64,000 nucleotides of DNA, taken from positions 1,720,375-1,784,374 of the forward strand of contig NZ_VCEJ01000002.1 of the NCBI RefSeq assembly GCF_005860805.1, read 5' to 3'. The position numbers and the translations under genes are program-made. This DNA comes from Dyadobacter luticola. Lineage in GTDB: Bacteria; Bacteroidota; Bacteroidia; Cytophagales; Spirosomataceae. Below are positions 28,045-36,488 of this stretch, one piece after another. Below the pieces are notes generated by a model. That model was not told the origin of the DNA. It ran no database searches and saw only the letters and a list, made by a program, of their open reading frames with translations. Numbering within the stretch: position 1 is the stretch's first letter; each line of letters opens with the position of its first letter.

Positions 28045-29024
28045 TGATCCCAGTGAACATCAGCGTGGTGATTCCGACATTCCGGCGTCCCACGCTTTTA
28101 CAAAAATGCCTGGCGGCCATCTGCAACCAGACTTATCCCGGCTGCTATTTCGAGGTACTGATCGTATCCGACGGGCCTGATCCTGACACGGAAAAGCTGG
28201 TGGATGAACTTACCTGCGGTAATTCGGACTGCATCAGATATACGCATCTCGAAAGTAAAAAAGGCCCGGCTGCAGCGCGTAACTATGGCTGGAAAATTTC
28301 ATCGGGCGAGCTGATCGTTTTTACGGATGACGATACCATCCCCGATCCCGACTGGCTGGCTTCCTACTGGCGCGCCTACCGGTTTCACGACCGGCAGGAA
28401 ATTGCTTTCACCGGCCGTGTGCACGTGCCGATACCGGAGCTGCCGACAGATTACGAAAAGAATGTTGCGAACCTTTCCACAGCCGAATTTGTGACGGCCA
28501 ACTGCGCATGCAGCCGTGAGGCCCTGGAACTGACCGGCGGCTTCGACGAATCATTTCCGGCCGCCTGGCGGGAGGATTCTGACCTGCAATTCAAGCTGCT
28601 GGAAAATCAGATACCGATTGCGCGTGTGCCCGAAGCGTCTATTTGTCACCCGGCGCGGGAGGCAAGGTGGGGCGTAAGCCTGGCCGAGCAAAAGAAAAGT
28701 ATGTTCAATGCATTGCTTTTTAAAAAACACCCTGATTTTTACAGAAAACGCATTTCCTCCGGGCCAGTCTGGAATTACTACACCATCATTGCAGCCAGTA
28801 TACTGGCGATTTTAGGTTACGCCATGCATATTCCTTCGCTGGGTTTTGCAGCATTGGCTGTATGGATCTTCTCGGTAGGAGTTTTTATTGTAAAAAGGCT
28901 CAGGGGTACCAATGCGTCCTTTTCACACCGGATGGAGATGATCGTCACATCCCTGCTGATACCTTATCTTTCTGTATACTGGACCATCCGCGGCGCACTG
29001 CGTTATAAAGTTTTTTTCCTATGA
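28044..29024 (+). CDS. GT2-family glycosyltransferase with C-terminal membrane helices
   Basis: A 326-residue GT-A enzyme. NISVVIPTFRRPTLLQKCL is the N-terminal motif, GPAAARNYGW the nucleotide site, IVFTDDDTIPDPDW the DxD metal site, and AWREDSDLQFKLLEN the acceptor/catalytic ED-like motif. Two hydrophobic segments near residues 245-285 anchor it to the inner membrane. GT2 enzymes of this type add a sugar to lipid-linked or polysaccharide acceptors. Its ATG shares a base with the carbamoyltransferase stop, and its stop overlaps the next ATG by four bases (ATGA), so translation of the three genes is coupled. Confidence 0.9.
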   Translation: MIPVNISVVIPTFRRPTLLQKCLAAICNQTYPGCYFEVLIVSDGPDPDTEKLVDELTCGNSDCIRYTHLESKKGPAAARNYGWKISSGELIVFTDDDTIPDPDWLASYWRAYRFHDRQEIAFTGRVHVPIPELPTDYEKNVANLSTAEFVTANCACSREALELTGGFDESFPAAWREDSDLQFKLLENQIPIARVPEASICHPAREARWGVSLAEQKKSMFNALLFKKHPDFYRKRISSGPVWNYYTIIAASILAILGYAMHIPSLGFAALAVWIFSVGVFIVKRLRGTNASFSHRMEMIVTSLLIPYLSVYWTIRGALRYKVFFL

Positions 29025-30025
29025 AATTTCCAGCAGAAACTACCCGCCGCATCGCGGTTTTCAGGGCATTGCAGCTTGGCGATATGCTTTGCACCGTACC
29101 CGCTTTCCGCGCTTTACGGCACGCGTACCCCGAAGCCGAAATTACTTTGCTCGGACTTCCCTGGGCGGCTTCTTTCTGTGTGCGCTTTTCAAAATACTTC
29201 GATCATTTCATCCACTTCCCCGGTTTCCCCGGCTTGCCCGAGCAGCCTTTCGAGGAAGCTGCTTTTCATGAATTTGAACAAAGACTTCAAAAGCAATCTT
29301 TTGACCTCATTTTACAAATGCAGGGAAATGGCAGTATTGTGAATGACATGCTGATCAAACTGGACGCGGGGCCGGTTGCTGGTTTCCACAGCGAAGGCAG
29401 TTACTATGATCCCGCACTTTTTTTGGAATATCCGACAGGTATCTCTGAAATCGAGCGGCATTTGCTGCTGATGGAACATTTGGGGATTCCGTCACAGGGT
29501 ACTGATCTCGAATTTCCGGTCAGTGAACAGGACGCTGCGCAATTGCATGAAAAAAATGATATGCTCGAAAAAGGCCGGTATGTATGTGTGCATCCCGGCT
29601 CGCGGGGTGCCTGGCGGCAGTGGCCTCCCTCCCACTTTGCAGCGCTGGCCGATCAATGTGCGGGCATGGGACTCGACATTGTAGTGACCGGCACCGAAAG
29701 TGAGGCGCCGATCACCAGCCAGGTACTGGAAGCGATGGAATATCCGGCGATCGATCTGACCGGCAAAACCAATCAAGGCGAAATTGCCCAGTTGATCCGT
29801 GAAGCCGCCCTGCTGATCAGCAATTGTACCGGCGTGTCGCATGTTGCTTCTGCCACACGCACGCCGAGCATTGTCATCAGCATGGACGGCGAGCCCGAGC
29901 GCTGGGGACCTTTGAATAAAGATATTCACAAAACGTTCGACTGGACGGTCGAGCAGAATTTCGACCAGGTACTGGCTTCCATGATACAGCTGCTCGAAAA
30001 AAGCAACATGCAGCCCGCAGAATAA
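29021..30025 (+). CDS. GT9-family glycosyltransferase
   Basis: A 334-residue GT-B enzyme: RRIAVFRALQLGDMLCTVPAF (about 10-30), YVCVHPGSRGAWRQWPPSHFA (about 186-206) and LLISNCTGVSHVASATRTPSIVI (about 265-287), the three family signatures. It is the second GT9 in the locus, divergent in sequence from the one at 22.1-23.2 kb, so they probably add different sugars or act at different steps. Last gene of the plus-strand glycan operon. It ends six bases before the convergent thioredoxin-fold gene, and no strong terminator is visible between them. Confidence 0.88.
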   Translation: MKFPAETTRRIAVFRALQLGDMLCTVPAFRALRHAYPEAEITLLGLPWAASFCVRFSKYFDHFIHFPGFPGLPEQPFEEAAFHEFEQRLQKQSFDLILQMQGNGSIVNDMLIKLDAGPVAGFHSEGSYYDPALFLEYPTGISEIERHLLLMEHLGIPSQGTDLEFPVSEQDAAQLHEKNDMLEKGRYVCVHPGSRGAWRQWPPSHFAALADQCAGMGLDIVVTGTESEAPITSQVLEAMEYPAIDLTGKTNQGEIAQLIREAALLISNCTGVSHVASATRTPSIVISMDGEPERWGPLNKDIHKTFDWTVEQNFDQVLASMIQLLEKSNMQPAE

Positions 30026-30031
30026 ACTTGA

Positions 30032-30628
30032 CTATTTGGCTACTGCGGCTTTTACTCTCTGCGACATGTCCATCAACCGATGAATGTTCTGGGCAAGCTG
30101 CTGATAAGTGCTTAATCCGGTCATTTTAAGTCCTGTACCAGCGGTAGTCATCGTGATGGTCGGGAATTTTTCAATGCGGTTGCAGTAAATTCTTTGCAGG
30201 TCCGCCTGCAAGGCCAGCCGCGCCGGTTTTGCGTCAAAGTCACTGCCAAAACGCTGAAAGTCGAAGAAGCCGCGGTGGGCTTTGTTCACGTCCCGTGCAA
30301 GTTCCACCAGGACATTCATTTTCGAAACATCGCGATCTTCTACAAAAGCTGCTTCACGAAGTCTTTCCAGGTACAAATCCGCAGCAAGCGGCGATTGCAG
30401 ACCCGCTGCCTTTACAGCCAGGCAGGCAGCATGCGGCGACGTGACGGGTTCTTCCTCCGTGGCCGATGCCGGCGTTTCTTTTGAAATACAAAACTGATAA
30501 GTCATGTAGCTCGCAAAAGTGTCGGCAAACCGGCGCCAGTGTTTTTGCATGTTCCAGCTGGTGCGGCAAAACGGGTGTGTGTACAAAACAATTTTAATAG
30601 GTTGGGGCAGGGATTCTGATCTGTACAT
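30032..30628 (-). CDS. Thioredoxin-fold protein of the DsbA/SpxH type lacking the second active-site Cys
   Basis: A 198-residue cytosolic protein (no signal). IVLYTHPFCRTSWNMQKHW near residues 13-31 is the active-site strand. The motif reads C-R-T-S rather than CxxC, so only one redox Cys remains. SPHAACLAVKAAGLQSP, YLERLREAAFVEDRDVSK, and FPTITMTT (cis-Pro region) match the helical insertion and fold of the DsbA/FrnE/SpxH group. SpxH adaptors are cytosolic and help degrade Spx in Firmicutes; a degradation role here would be speculation. A single-Cys form could bind rather than oxidise thiols. Divergent from the chemosensor kinase gene. Confidence 0.7.
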   Translation of the reverse strand: MYRSESLPQPIKIVLYTHPFCRTSWNMQKHWRRFADTFASYMTYQFCISKETPASATEEEPVTSPHAACLAVKAAGLQSPLAADLYLERLREAAFVEDRDVSKMNVLVELARDVNKAHRGFFDFQRFGSDFDAKPARLALQADLQRIYCNRIEKFPTITMTTAGTGLKMTGLSTYQQLAQNIHRLMDMSQRVKAAVAK

Positions 30629-31057
30629 AGTAAAATCAATATTGTTGATGGTTAGGTGATTTCATCGATGCATCATTTCCGATTAGGCCGCCTTTTGCTA
30701 AAAATCCATACCCCAAAAGCTTGCCACGGGTTTTAAATCCCACTTCCGGCAGATTCAGTAGAGGATATTGCCGATTTGCACGGAATTAAAAAAGCGGTTA
30801 CTTAGAAACGTTGCGGAAGGATCAGACCTTAAAAAAGGCAATGCAACAAAATTGGCAACTACTTCCGCAGTAGGCACTAACTATCGTGGAATATACGCTA
30901 CGATTTTTCCACATCCTGGCTAGAACAGATTTTGCTTATTGGGGCGCCCCTTCGACAAAAATCTACACCGCCACAGCCACTGCAAATGCACTTTCTCGCA
31001 CATTTCTGGCTGAGTACTTCATTAAAACGATAAATTGCGTTTCAATCGAACGCAATA
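30629..31057. other. Long intergenic region upstream of the CheB-CheR kinase
   Basis: About 430 bases between divergent genes. I see no RNA gene, no TAnnTTTG box and no convincing ORF. An open frame from 30886 has poor composition and would run into the kinase gene in another frame. The only clear structure is the hairpin next to the kinase start codon, listed separately. Confidence 0.6.
31034..31056 (+). promoter_or_regulatory. Inverted repeat abutting the kinase start codon
   Basis: ATTGCGTT (31034-31041) and AACGCAAT (31049-31056) are exact complements separated by TCAATCG, ending one base before the ATG at 31058. In mRNA the hairpin would occupy the ribosome-binding region; in DNA it is a possible operator. 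Confidence 0.4.
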
Positions 31058-34000
31058 ATGGCAAAAGAGGAAAATACGCATTACACGAATCTCGAACCGC
31101 ACGACCGGCCCGTTCCCGTGGTGGCGATCGGCGGATCGGCCGGGGGACAAAAGGCCATTTCCGAACTCCTGGAACACCTTCCTCCCAGCACCGGCCTAGC
31201 ATTTGTGTACATTCAGCACCTCTCGCCGACGCACGACAGCCGCCTTCCCGAAATATTGTCGAAACTTACCCCGATGCCGGTAGCAGAGGCCGAGCCGCTG
31301 ATGCACGTGAAACCAGATCATTTGTACATCATCCCGCCAAACCGCGACATGGAGATCGTTGACGGCGTGCTTGTGCTGATGCCCCGGAAGCCCCGGCCGC
31401 ACATTCACTTGCCTATCGATCAGTTTTTTATATCTCTTTCCGAAAGACAAAAAGATGGCGCGATCGGCATTGTGCTTTCGGGTATGGCCAGCGACGGTAC
31501 GCTGGGCTTGCAGGCTATCAAGGTAGCCGGTGGGATTACCTTCGCGCAGGATGAAACGGCGGAATATCCGAGTATGCCAGAGTCTGCCATCCGCGAAGGT
31601 GTGGTGGATATGGTGCTCTCTCCCAAGGAAATAGCCAGCGAGCTCAACCGCCTCAGCAAACATACCGACATTTTTCAGCTAACCCAGGAAACCGAAGACA
31701 GCAAGCAGGAAGACGAGCCCGACAAGGACCTGGACAAGATCCTGATGTTCCTGAAAACCACCGTGGGGATGGATTTCGGGCATTATAAAAAAAGTACGAT
31801 CCGAAGAAGGATCATCCGGCGCATGCTGCTTTTCAAGCTCGAAAAGCTGAGCCAGTATGTGGAATATATCAAGCTGCACCCGGGCGAGGCAGCCACGTTG
31901 TACGACGATCTGCTCATCAATGTCACCAGTTTTTTCAGGGACGAGCAAACGATGGTATATGTCAGAAAACAGGTTATCCCATCTGTTTTAAAAAACAAGG
32001 CGCCCGGCGAAGCGATCCGTTTCTGGGTAGCTGGCTGCTCTACCGGCCAGGAAGCGTACTCGCTGGCCATGCTGCTGACCGAAATCCTGGGCGACCGGGT
32101 TACCAGCACACCAATCCAGATTTTCGCCACGGACCTCAGCGAGACGGCGATTGCCAAGGCGCGGCTGGGGGTTTATACCAAAAGCGAAATGAAAGATGTG
32201 AGCGACCAGCGGCTCGCGCGTTTTTTTACCAAAATAGACGACCATTATCGTATCAACAAGTCGCTCAGGGACTTATGCGTTTTTGCGCAGCACAATCTGC
32301 TCAGCGATCCGCCTTTTTCCCGCATCGATCTGGTCAGCTGCCGGAACCTGCTGATTTACCTCGACGATATTTTACAGAAAAAAGCGCTCGCAACATTTCA
32401 CTACGCCCTGACGCCCGACGGCGTGCTGCTGCTCGGAAAATCGGAATCAGTAGGTACCGCTTCATCACATTTTACACAAACAGATAAGGATTTTAAAGTT
32501 TTTGCCAGAAAAAACCGTACGCTCGCGCGGATACCGGGCAACATTGGTTCACCGGACGAAATCAACTATACGGACGCCAGAAGATCTGTCAAAAATGAGG
32601 AAGTATTATCAGCAGCCCAGCTTGATAAACTCGTGGATAACTGGCTGTTGAGCAACTTTGTACCGCCCAGTATTATCGTGGACCAGGACATGGAGATCCT
32701 CCAATTCCGCGGATCAACCAGTCTTTTTCTGGAACCCGCACCAGGCAAGGCCAGCCTGAATTTATCAAAAATGGCGCGGCCGGGACTGGTGCTGGAACTG
32801 CGCAATGCCATTCACAAAGCCAGAAAAACGTCACAGCCCGCAGGGAAAAGCGGGCTCGAAATCGTGGTGGCGGATGAGACACGTTACGTGAGTATCAAGG
32901 CGATCCCACTCACGAATCCCGATAATCAGCAACTGTTTCTGATCCTTTTTGAAGAGACCAAAGACCATCCGGTACAAGCTGGAATCTCGACCGAGGACGC
33001 AGACAAGCGGGTTTTGATGCTGGAAGCGGAACTGGCCGCGCTCCGGCAGGATATGCACTCGATTATCGAGGAGCAGGAAGCGAGTAACGAGGAATTGCAG
33101 TCGGCGAACGAGGAGATTTTGAGCAGTAATGAAGAGCTGCAAAGCATTAATGAAGAGCTGGAAACCAGCAAGGAAGAGATAGAATCGGCAAATGAGGAAT
33201 TGCAAACCATTAACCAGGAATTGCAGATCCGGAACGATCAGCTGACGGAATCATACAATTACTCCGAGGCGATCCTTTCCACAATCAACGAAGCGACACT
33301 GGTTGTGGACGAGCAGCTGCGGATCAAAGTGGCTAACCGGGCATTTTATAAGGTTTTTCAGACCAACGAAGCCAATACCGAAAGTAGTACGATTTATGAG
33401 CTGGGAAACCGGCAGCTGGATTTTGAAGAATTCAGGAACATTATGCACGGCCTGGTACACGGCGGTTCGAGCATTTCGGGTTATGAGGTAAAAATCATGG
33501 TCCGGCCCGAGGAAGAACGTGTGATGCGCATTCACGCGCGGCGGGTTTTATTAAGCCGGCGGCAAACTATACTACTTGTTTTTGAGGATATTACCGAGCA
33601 CCGGAAGGCTCAGAAACTGGCCCAGGAGCGGCAAGAATTTCAGGAAACATTGAATGAACGCCTGAACCAGCGCGTGGAGGAACGTACCGCGGATCTGAAA
33701 ACTGCTTATGCCCGGTTGGAGCTTGTGAATGCGGAACTGGGCAGGACTGCGGAGAGCTTGCAGGCGGTACTCGACAGTTCTCCGGCATCCATCGGCTTTT
33801 TCAAAACGGTCTACGACGAGCATTCCGTGCCCGTAGATTTTGTGCTGATTGTCTGTAACCGGAAGTTTGCCCATGTTTTTGGAAAAGACGTAAGCGCACT
33901 GACCGAAAAGACCGCTTCGCAATTGTATCCTGTTGAGCGCGTGGATATTATGCTCAAAGTGGCAATAAGCCAGGTCGGACATTATGAAGAAATATTTTCG

Positions 34001-34879
34001 GAGCAGGAGAAAAAATGGGTGGGCGTATCGATCACCCGCCACGACCACGGCATTGCAATTACTGAGCTGGATATCAATACATTAAAGCATGCGCGGCTGG
34101 AACAGGACGAGCTCATGCACCGTCTGAACGATTCTTACGAGCTCATCGAATCGCTCTCTGCGTTAAAGGAATATGTGCATCATCGCGGCTCCATCCTCCG
34201 CTCTGCATTTCACGATCTCCGCAGCAGTTTTGGCATCATCAGCGGCGCAGCCTCCCTCCTGAACTTGATGGAAACAGAAGATGACAGGAGAAAAAACCTT
34301 GAAATGATCCAGCGAAACCTTCGTGTGGTGGCGGCGATGATGAACCAGCTGCTTGATTTTGCGCGACTGGAAACCGGCGAGGAAGAGCTGGAAATTTCCT
34401 CTTTCAATGTCTCGGAAACATTGCGTAACCTGATCGAAAGTTTGAAAAGCGCTATTTCAGCAAAAAGATTGTCCTTTGATTACGACGGCCCAGCCGAACT
34501 ACCCATTGAAAGCGACGCCCCAAAAATCGCGCGGCTGGCCCAAAACCTGATTACCAATGCCTTAAAGTATACGGAAACCGGTCATATCAAAGTTGAATGG
34601 ACAGATGCCGAACTGATGGGAGACCGGCCGCAGTGGCGCCTGGTGATCAGTGATACCGGCTCTGGCATTCCCGGCTGGCTGGTGGACAGGGTAATAGAAA
34701 ATGATGGTAATGATAACCTGCGCGAAACGAGTGTTGAAGACCCTCCGCTGAAAATGGATGATAGCGTCGGTTTGTTTATTGTAAAACAGCTGGTGCGGAT
34801 TCTGGGCGGCAAGCTGCAGGTGGAGACCAGTTCTTCGGGCACCAGGTTTGATATTCTTTTGCCCAAAAATCACCAGTAA
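31058..34879 (+). CDS. CheB-CheR-PAS-histidine kinase fusion
   Basis: A 1273-residue cytosolic sensor. CheB methylesterase domain first: AIGGSAGGQKA with Ser27, YIQHLSPTHDS (His), GIVLSGMASDGTLG (Asp). CheR methyltransferase about 225-490: KKSTIRRRIIRRM, then VAGCSTGQEAYSLAM as the SAM motif. PAS-like region about 530-625. A long coiled coil about 655-735 built of EELQSxNEE heptads. One or more PAS domains about 740-1000. HisKA with His1052 in AFHDLRSSFG. HATPase_c (NLITNALKYTETG, SDTGSGIPG, SVGLFIVKQL). No transmembrane segments. Found as a lone signalling protein in many Bacteroidota without flagella or classical chemoreceptors, none of which are in this window. The receiver genes that follow are likely partners. 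Confidence 0.93.
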   Translation: MAKEENTHYTNLEPHDRPVPVVAIGGSAGGQKAISELLEHLPPSTGLAFVYIQHLSPTHDSRLPEILSKLTPMPVAEAEPLMHVKPDHLYIIPPNRDMEIVDGVLVLMPRKPRPHIHLPIDQFFISLSERQKDGAIGIVLSGMASDGTLGLQAIKVAGGITFAQDETAEYPSMPESAIREGVVDMVLSPKEIASELNRLSKHTDIFQLTQETEDSKQEDEPDKDLDKILMFLKTTVGMDFGHYKKSTIRRRIIRRMLLFKLEKLSQYVEYIKLHPGEAATLYDDLLINVTSFFRDEQTMVYVRKQVIPSVLKNKAPGEAIRFWVAGCSTGQEAYSLAMLLTEILGDRVTSTPIQIFATDLSETAIAKARLGVYTKSEMKDVSDQRLARFFTKIDDHYRINKSLRDLCVFAQHNLLSDPPFSRIDLVSCRNLLIYLDDILQKKALATFHYALTPDGVLLLGKSESVGTASSHFTQTDKDFKVFARKNRTLARIPGNIGSPDEINYTDARRSVKNEEVLSAAQLDKLVDNWLLSNFVPPSIIVDQDMEILQFRGSTSLFLEPAPGKASLNLSKMARPGLVLELRNAIHKARKTSQPAGKSGLEIVVADETRYVSIKAIPLTNPDNQQLFLILFEETKDHPVQAGISTEDADKRVLMLEAELAALRQDMHSIIEEQEASNEELQSANEEILSSNEELQSINEELETSKEEIESANEELQTINQELQIRNDQLTESYNYSEAILSTINEATLVVDEQLRIKVANRAFYKVFQTNEANTESSTIYELGNRQLDFEEFRNIMHGLVHGGSSISGYEVKIMVRPEEERVMRIHARRVLLSRRQTILLVFEDITEHRKAQKLAQERQEFQETLNERLNQRVEERTADLKTAYARLELVNAELGRTAESLQAVLDSSPASIGFFKTVYDEHSVPVDFVLIVCNRKFAHVFGKDVSALTEKTASQLYPVERVDIMLKVAISQVGHYEEIFSEQEKKWVGVSITRHDHGIAITELDINTLKHARLEQDELMHRLNDSYELIESLSALKEYVHHRGSILRSAFHDLRSSFGIISGAASLLNLMETEDDRRKNLEMIQRNLRVVAAMMNQLLDFARLETGEEELEISSFNVSETLRNLIESLKSAISAKRLSFDYDGPAELPIESDAPKIARLAQNLITNALKYTETGHIKVEWTDAELMGDRPQWRLVISDTGSGIPGWLVDRVIENDGNDNLRETSVEDPPLKMDDSVGLFIVKQLVRILGGKLQVETSSSGTRFDILLPKNHQ

Positions 34880-34897
34880 ATTGTTCCCGGGCCGGAT

Positions 34898-35773
34898 TCA
34901 GACGGCCCTGGGGAGGCTGGCAGCATTGGACCAGACATCGCAAAGATTTTGCAGGTACACTGGCCAGAGGCTGACATCCAGTGGCTTAACGAGATAAGCA
35001 TTGGCCAGCTCACTGATGGCCGCGTTGACATCCTGCGAAGAATTGGAATAACTGAAAACAATAACGGGAATGTTCGGAAGCGACTTTTCGACCAGGTAGC
35101 GGCGAATTTCCCGTAGCAAATGCAGGCCATCTTCCCGCTCAGGCACATACAGATCCAGCAAAATGATCTCCGGCCCGGCGGGTCCATCGATGTAACCTTT
35201 CATATCTTCCAGGAGCGTGCCTTTTTCCGCTATACGTTGAAGCCGAACGTCGGGCATGCTGCGTTTGAGCGAAAAGTTCATCAGCTCCCAGTGATCATCA
35301 TTATCCTCGATCACCAGCACGTTTTTCCATCCCGGACTGATCTTGGAAGACGGCAGACTGCCCAGCGCAAAATTGGTAACAAAGCAGAAATTGATCATTT
35401 GCGCCATCCACTCAAACTCCGCCATCATGGTGGGTTTGACCAGAAATGCGTTGATTCCCAGCTCGTAAGCCCGGTTTACCAGTTGAAGATTGGAAGTAGT
35501 GGAAAGCATGATGACGGGAATCGTGCTGCATTTCGGCTCACCTTTGAGGATCGCCAGCAGTTCCAGCCCATTCATGCGCGGCATATTCATGTCAATAAGG
35601 ATCAGTCGCGAACTGTCGGAAGACGGGTTTTCGTCGAGGTGCTGAAAAAGCTCCGTACCACTGGCTACCTCCACAATATTAATATTTTCGACAACGCCCC
35701 TGATCGCGTCACCCATCATTAACCGATCGTCTTCATCGTCATCGACAATAAAAATTGTACTGGATAATTTCAT
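34898..35773 (-). CDS. Double-receiver response regulator without output domain
   Basis: A 291-residue protein of two complete CheY-like receivers. Receiver 1 (about 6-130): D11/D12 acidic pocket, phospho-acceptor D61 in LILIDMNMPRMNG, LVKP Lys. Receiver 2 (about 150-275): IEDNDD, D207 in EIILLDLYVPERED, LVKPLDVSLW. No DNA-binding or enzymatic domain, so it would relay or sequester phosphate. It converges on the CheB-CheR kinase gene (18 bases between stops) and is divergent from the next single-receiver gene. A short CG-rich hairpin with no T-run lies near 34889-34908. Confidence 0.88.
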   Translation of the reverse strand: MKLSSTIFIVDDDEDDRLMMGDAIRGVVENINIVEVASGTELFQHLDENPSSDSSRLILIDMNMPRMNGLELLAILKGEPKCSTIPVIMLSTTSNLQLVNRAYELGINAFLVKPTMMAEFEWMAQMINFCFVTNFALGSLPSSKISPGWKNVLVIEDNDDHWELMNFSLKRSMPDVRLQRIAEKGTLLEDMKGYIDGPAGPEIILLDLYVPEREDGLHLLREIRRYLVEKSLPNIPVIVFSYSNSSQDVNAAISELANAYLVKPLDVSLWPVYLQNLCDVWSNAASLPRAV

Positions 35774-35965
35774 CTATAAGATTTTCCCTTTTAGCCTGAT
35801 CGGGTTCCGAGAGCGCCCGGCACCGTATAGTCATGAGCGCATAAGAATTGTGCCAAAAACCATTCAGTAAGTTTAAATGGCAGGATTGTTGCTTGGAATA
35901 ATTTTTTCTGGAAAGATATACGCAGCGTGTAGCGCTGAATAAAAACCCAATACGAACCTATCCCG

Positions 35966-36448
35966 ATGACAACGCAGAGAAAAGAAATTTACATCGTGGA
36001 GGACTCTCCCGATTTCCGACATCTGGTCAGAAGTATTTTTAAGAAGTTCTTGCCGGAATACGACATCCGATTTTTTCAGGGAGGAAGTGAACTCTACCAA
36101 TTTATCATTCTACAATCGACCGAAGAGTACAGCGGCAAGCTGCCGGGACTGATCATTATGGACCTGGAACTTCCGACGATCGACGGTTTTGAAATGATCA
36201 AACTTTTGCGGCGCAGTCCTTCCAACAAAGCCACCGCCTGGAACACCATCCCAATCGTGGTACTGAGCAACAACAGCACCCAGGCCGACATTGACAAAGC
36301 CTACCGGTCGAGCGTGAACTCCTTTTTTATCAAGCCCGTAGACTTCGATGAGTTGCGGCTGCTGCTTGAAACCATCTGCCGGTACTGGATCGATTACAAC
36401 CGCCTGGCACTGCCCGATCAGGAAACGTCGGAGTTGGAAGAAGCGTGA
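35966..36448 (+). CDS. Single-domain response regulator (CheY-like)
   Basis: A 160-residue receiver-only protein: VEDSPDFRHL acidic pocket, D66 in GLIIMDLELPTIDGFEM, the VVLSNNSTQ Ser/Thr switch and FFIKPVDFDELRLLLETI with the conserved Lys. The C-terminal tail is acidic. With the double receiver and the CheB-CheR kinase it forms a compact signalling cluster of one sensor kinase and three receivers, none with an output domain. Sigma-factor or protein-interaction outputs, as in other Bacteroidota, are possible but not encoded here. Confidence 0.87.
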   Translation: MTTQRKEIYIVEDSPDFRHLVRSIFKKFLPEYDIRFFQGGSELYQFIILQSTEEYSGKLPGLIIMDLELPTIDGFEMIKLLRRSPSNKATAWNTIPIVVLSNNSTQADIDKAYRSSVNSFFIKPVDFDELRLLLETICRYWIDYNRLALPDQETSELEEA

Positions 36449-36451
36449 GTG

Positions 36452-36488
36452 AGGCCATTTCCTTGTAATTAGGCGGCCTTTCTTTTTT
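36452..36488. terminator. Convergent terminator between receiver and MFS genes
   Basis: A short stem AGGCC (36452-36456) and GGCCT (36475-36479) followed by TTTCTTTTTT on the plus strand. The stem is weak (five pairs). The MFS stop codon (36469-36471) lies in the loop. Confidence 0.45.

Noticed and set aside
30886-31362. Plus-strand open frame spanning the intergenic region and the start of the CheB-CheR kinase
   Set aside because: It overlaps the kinase start in another frame, and its arginine-rich translation looks like a shifted frame.
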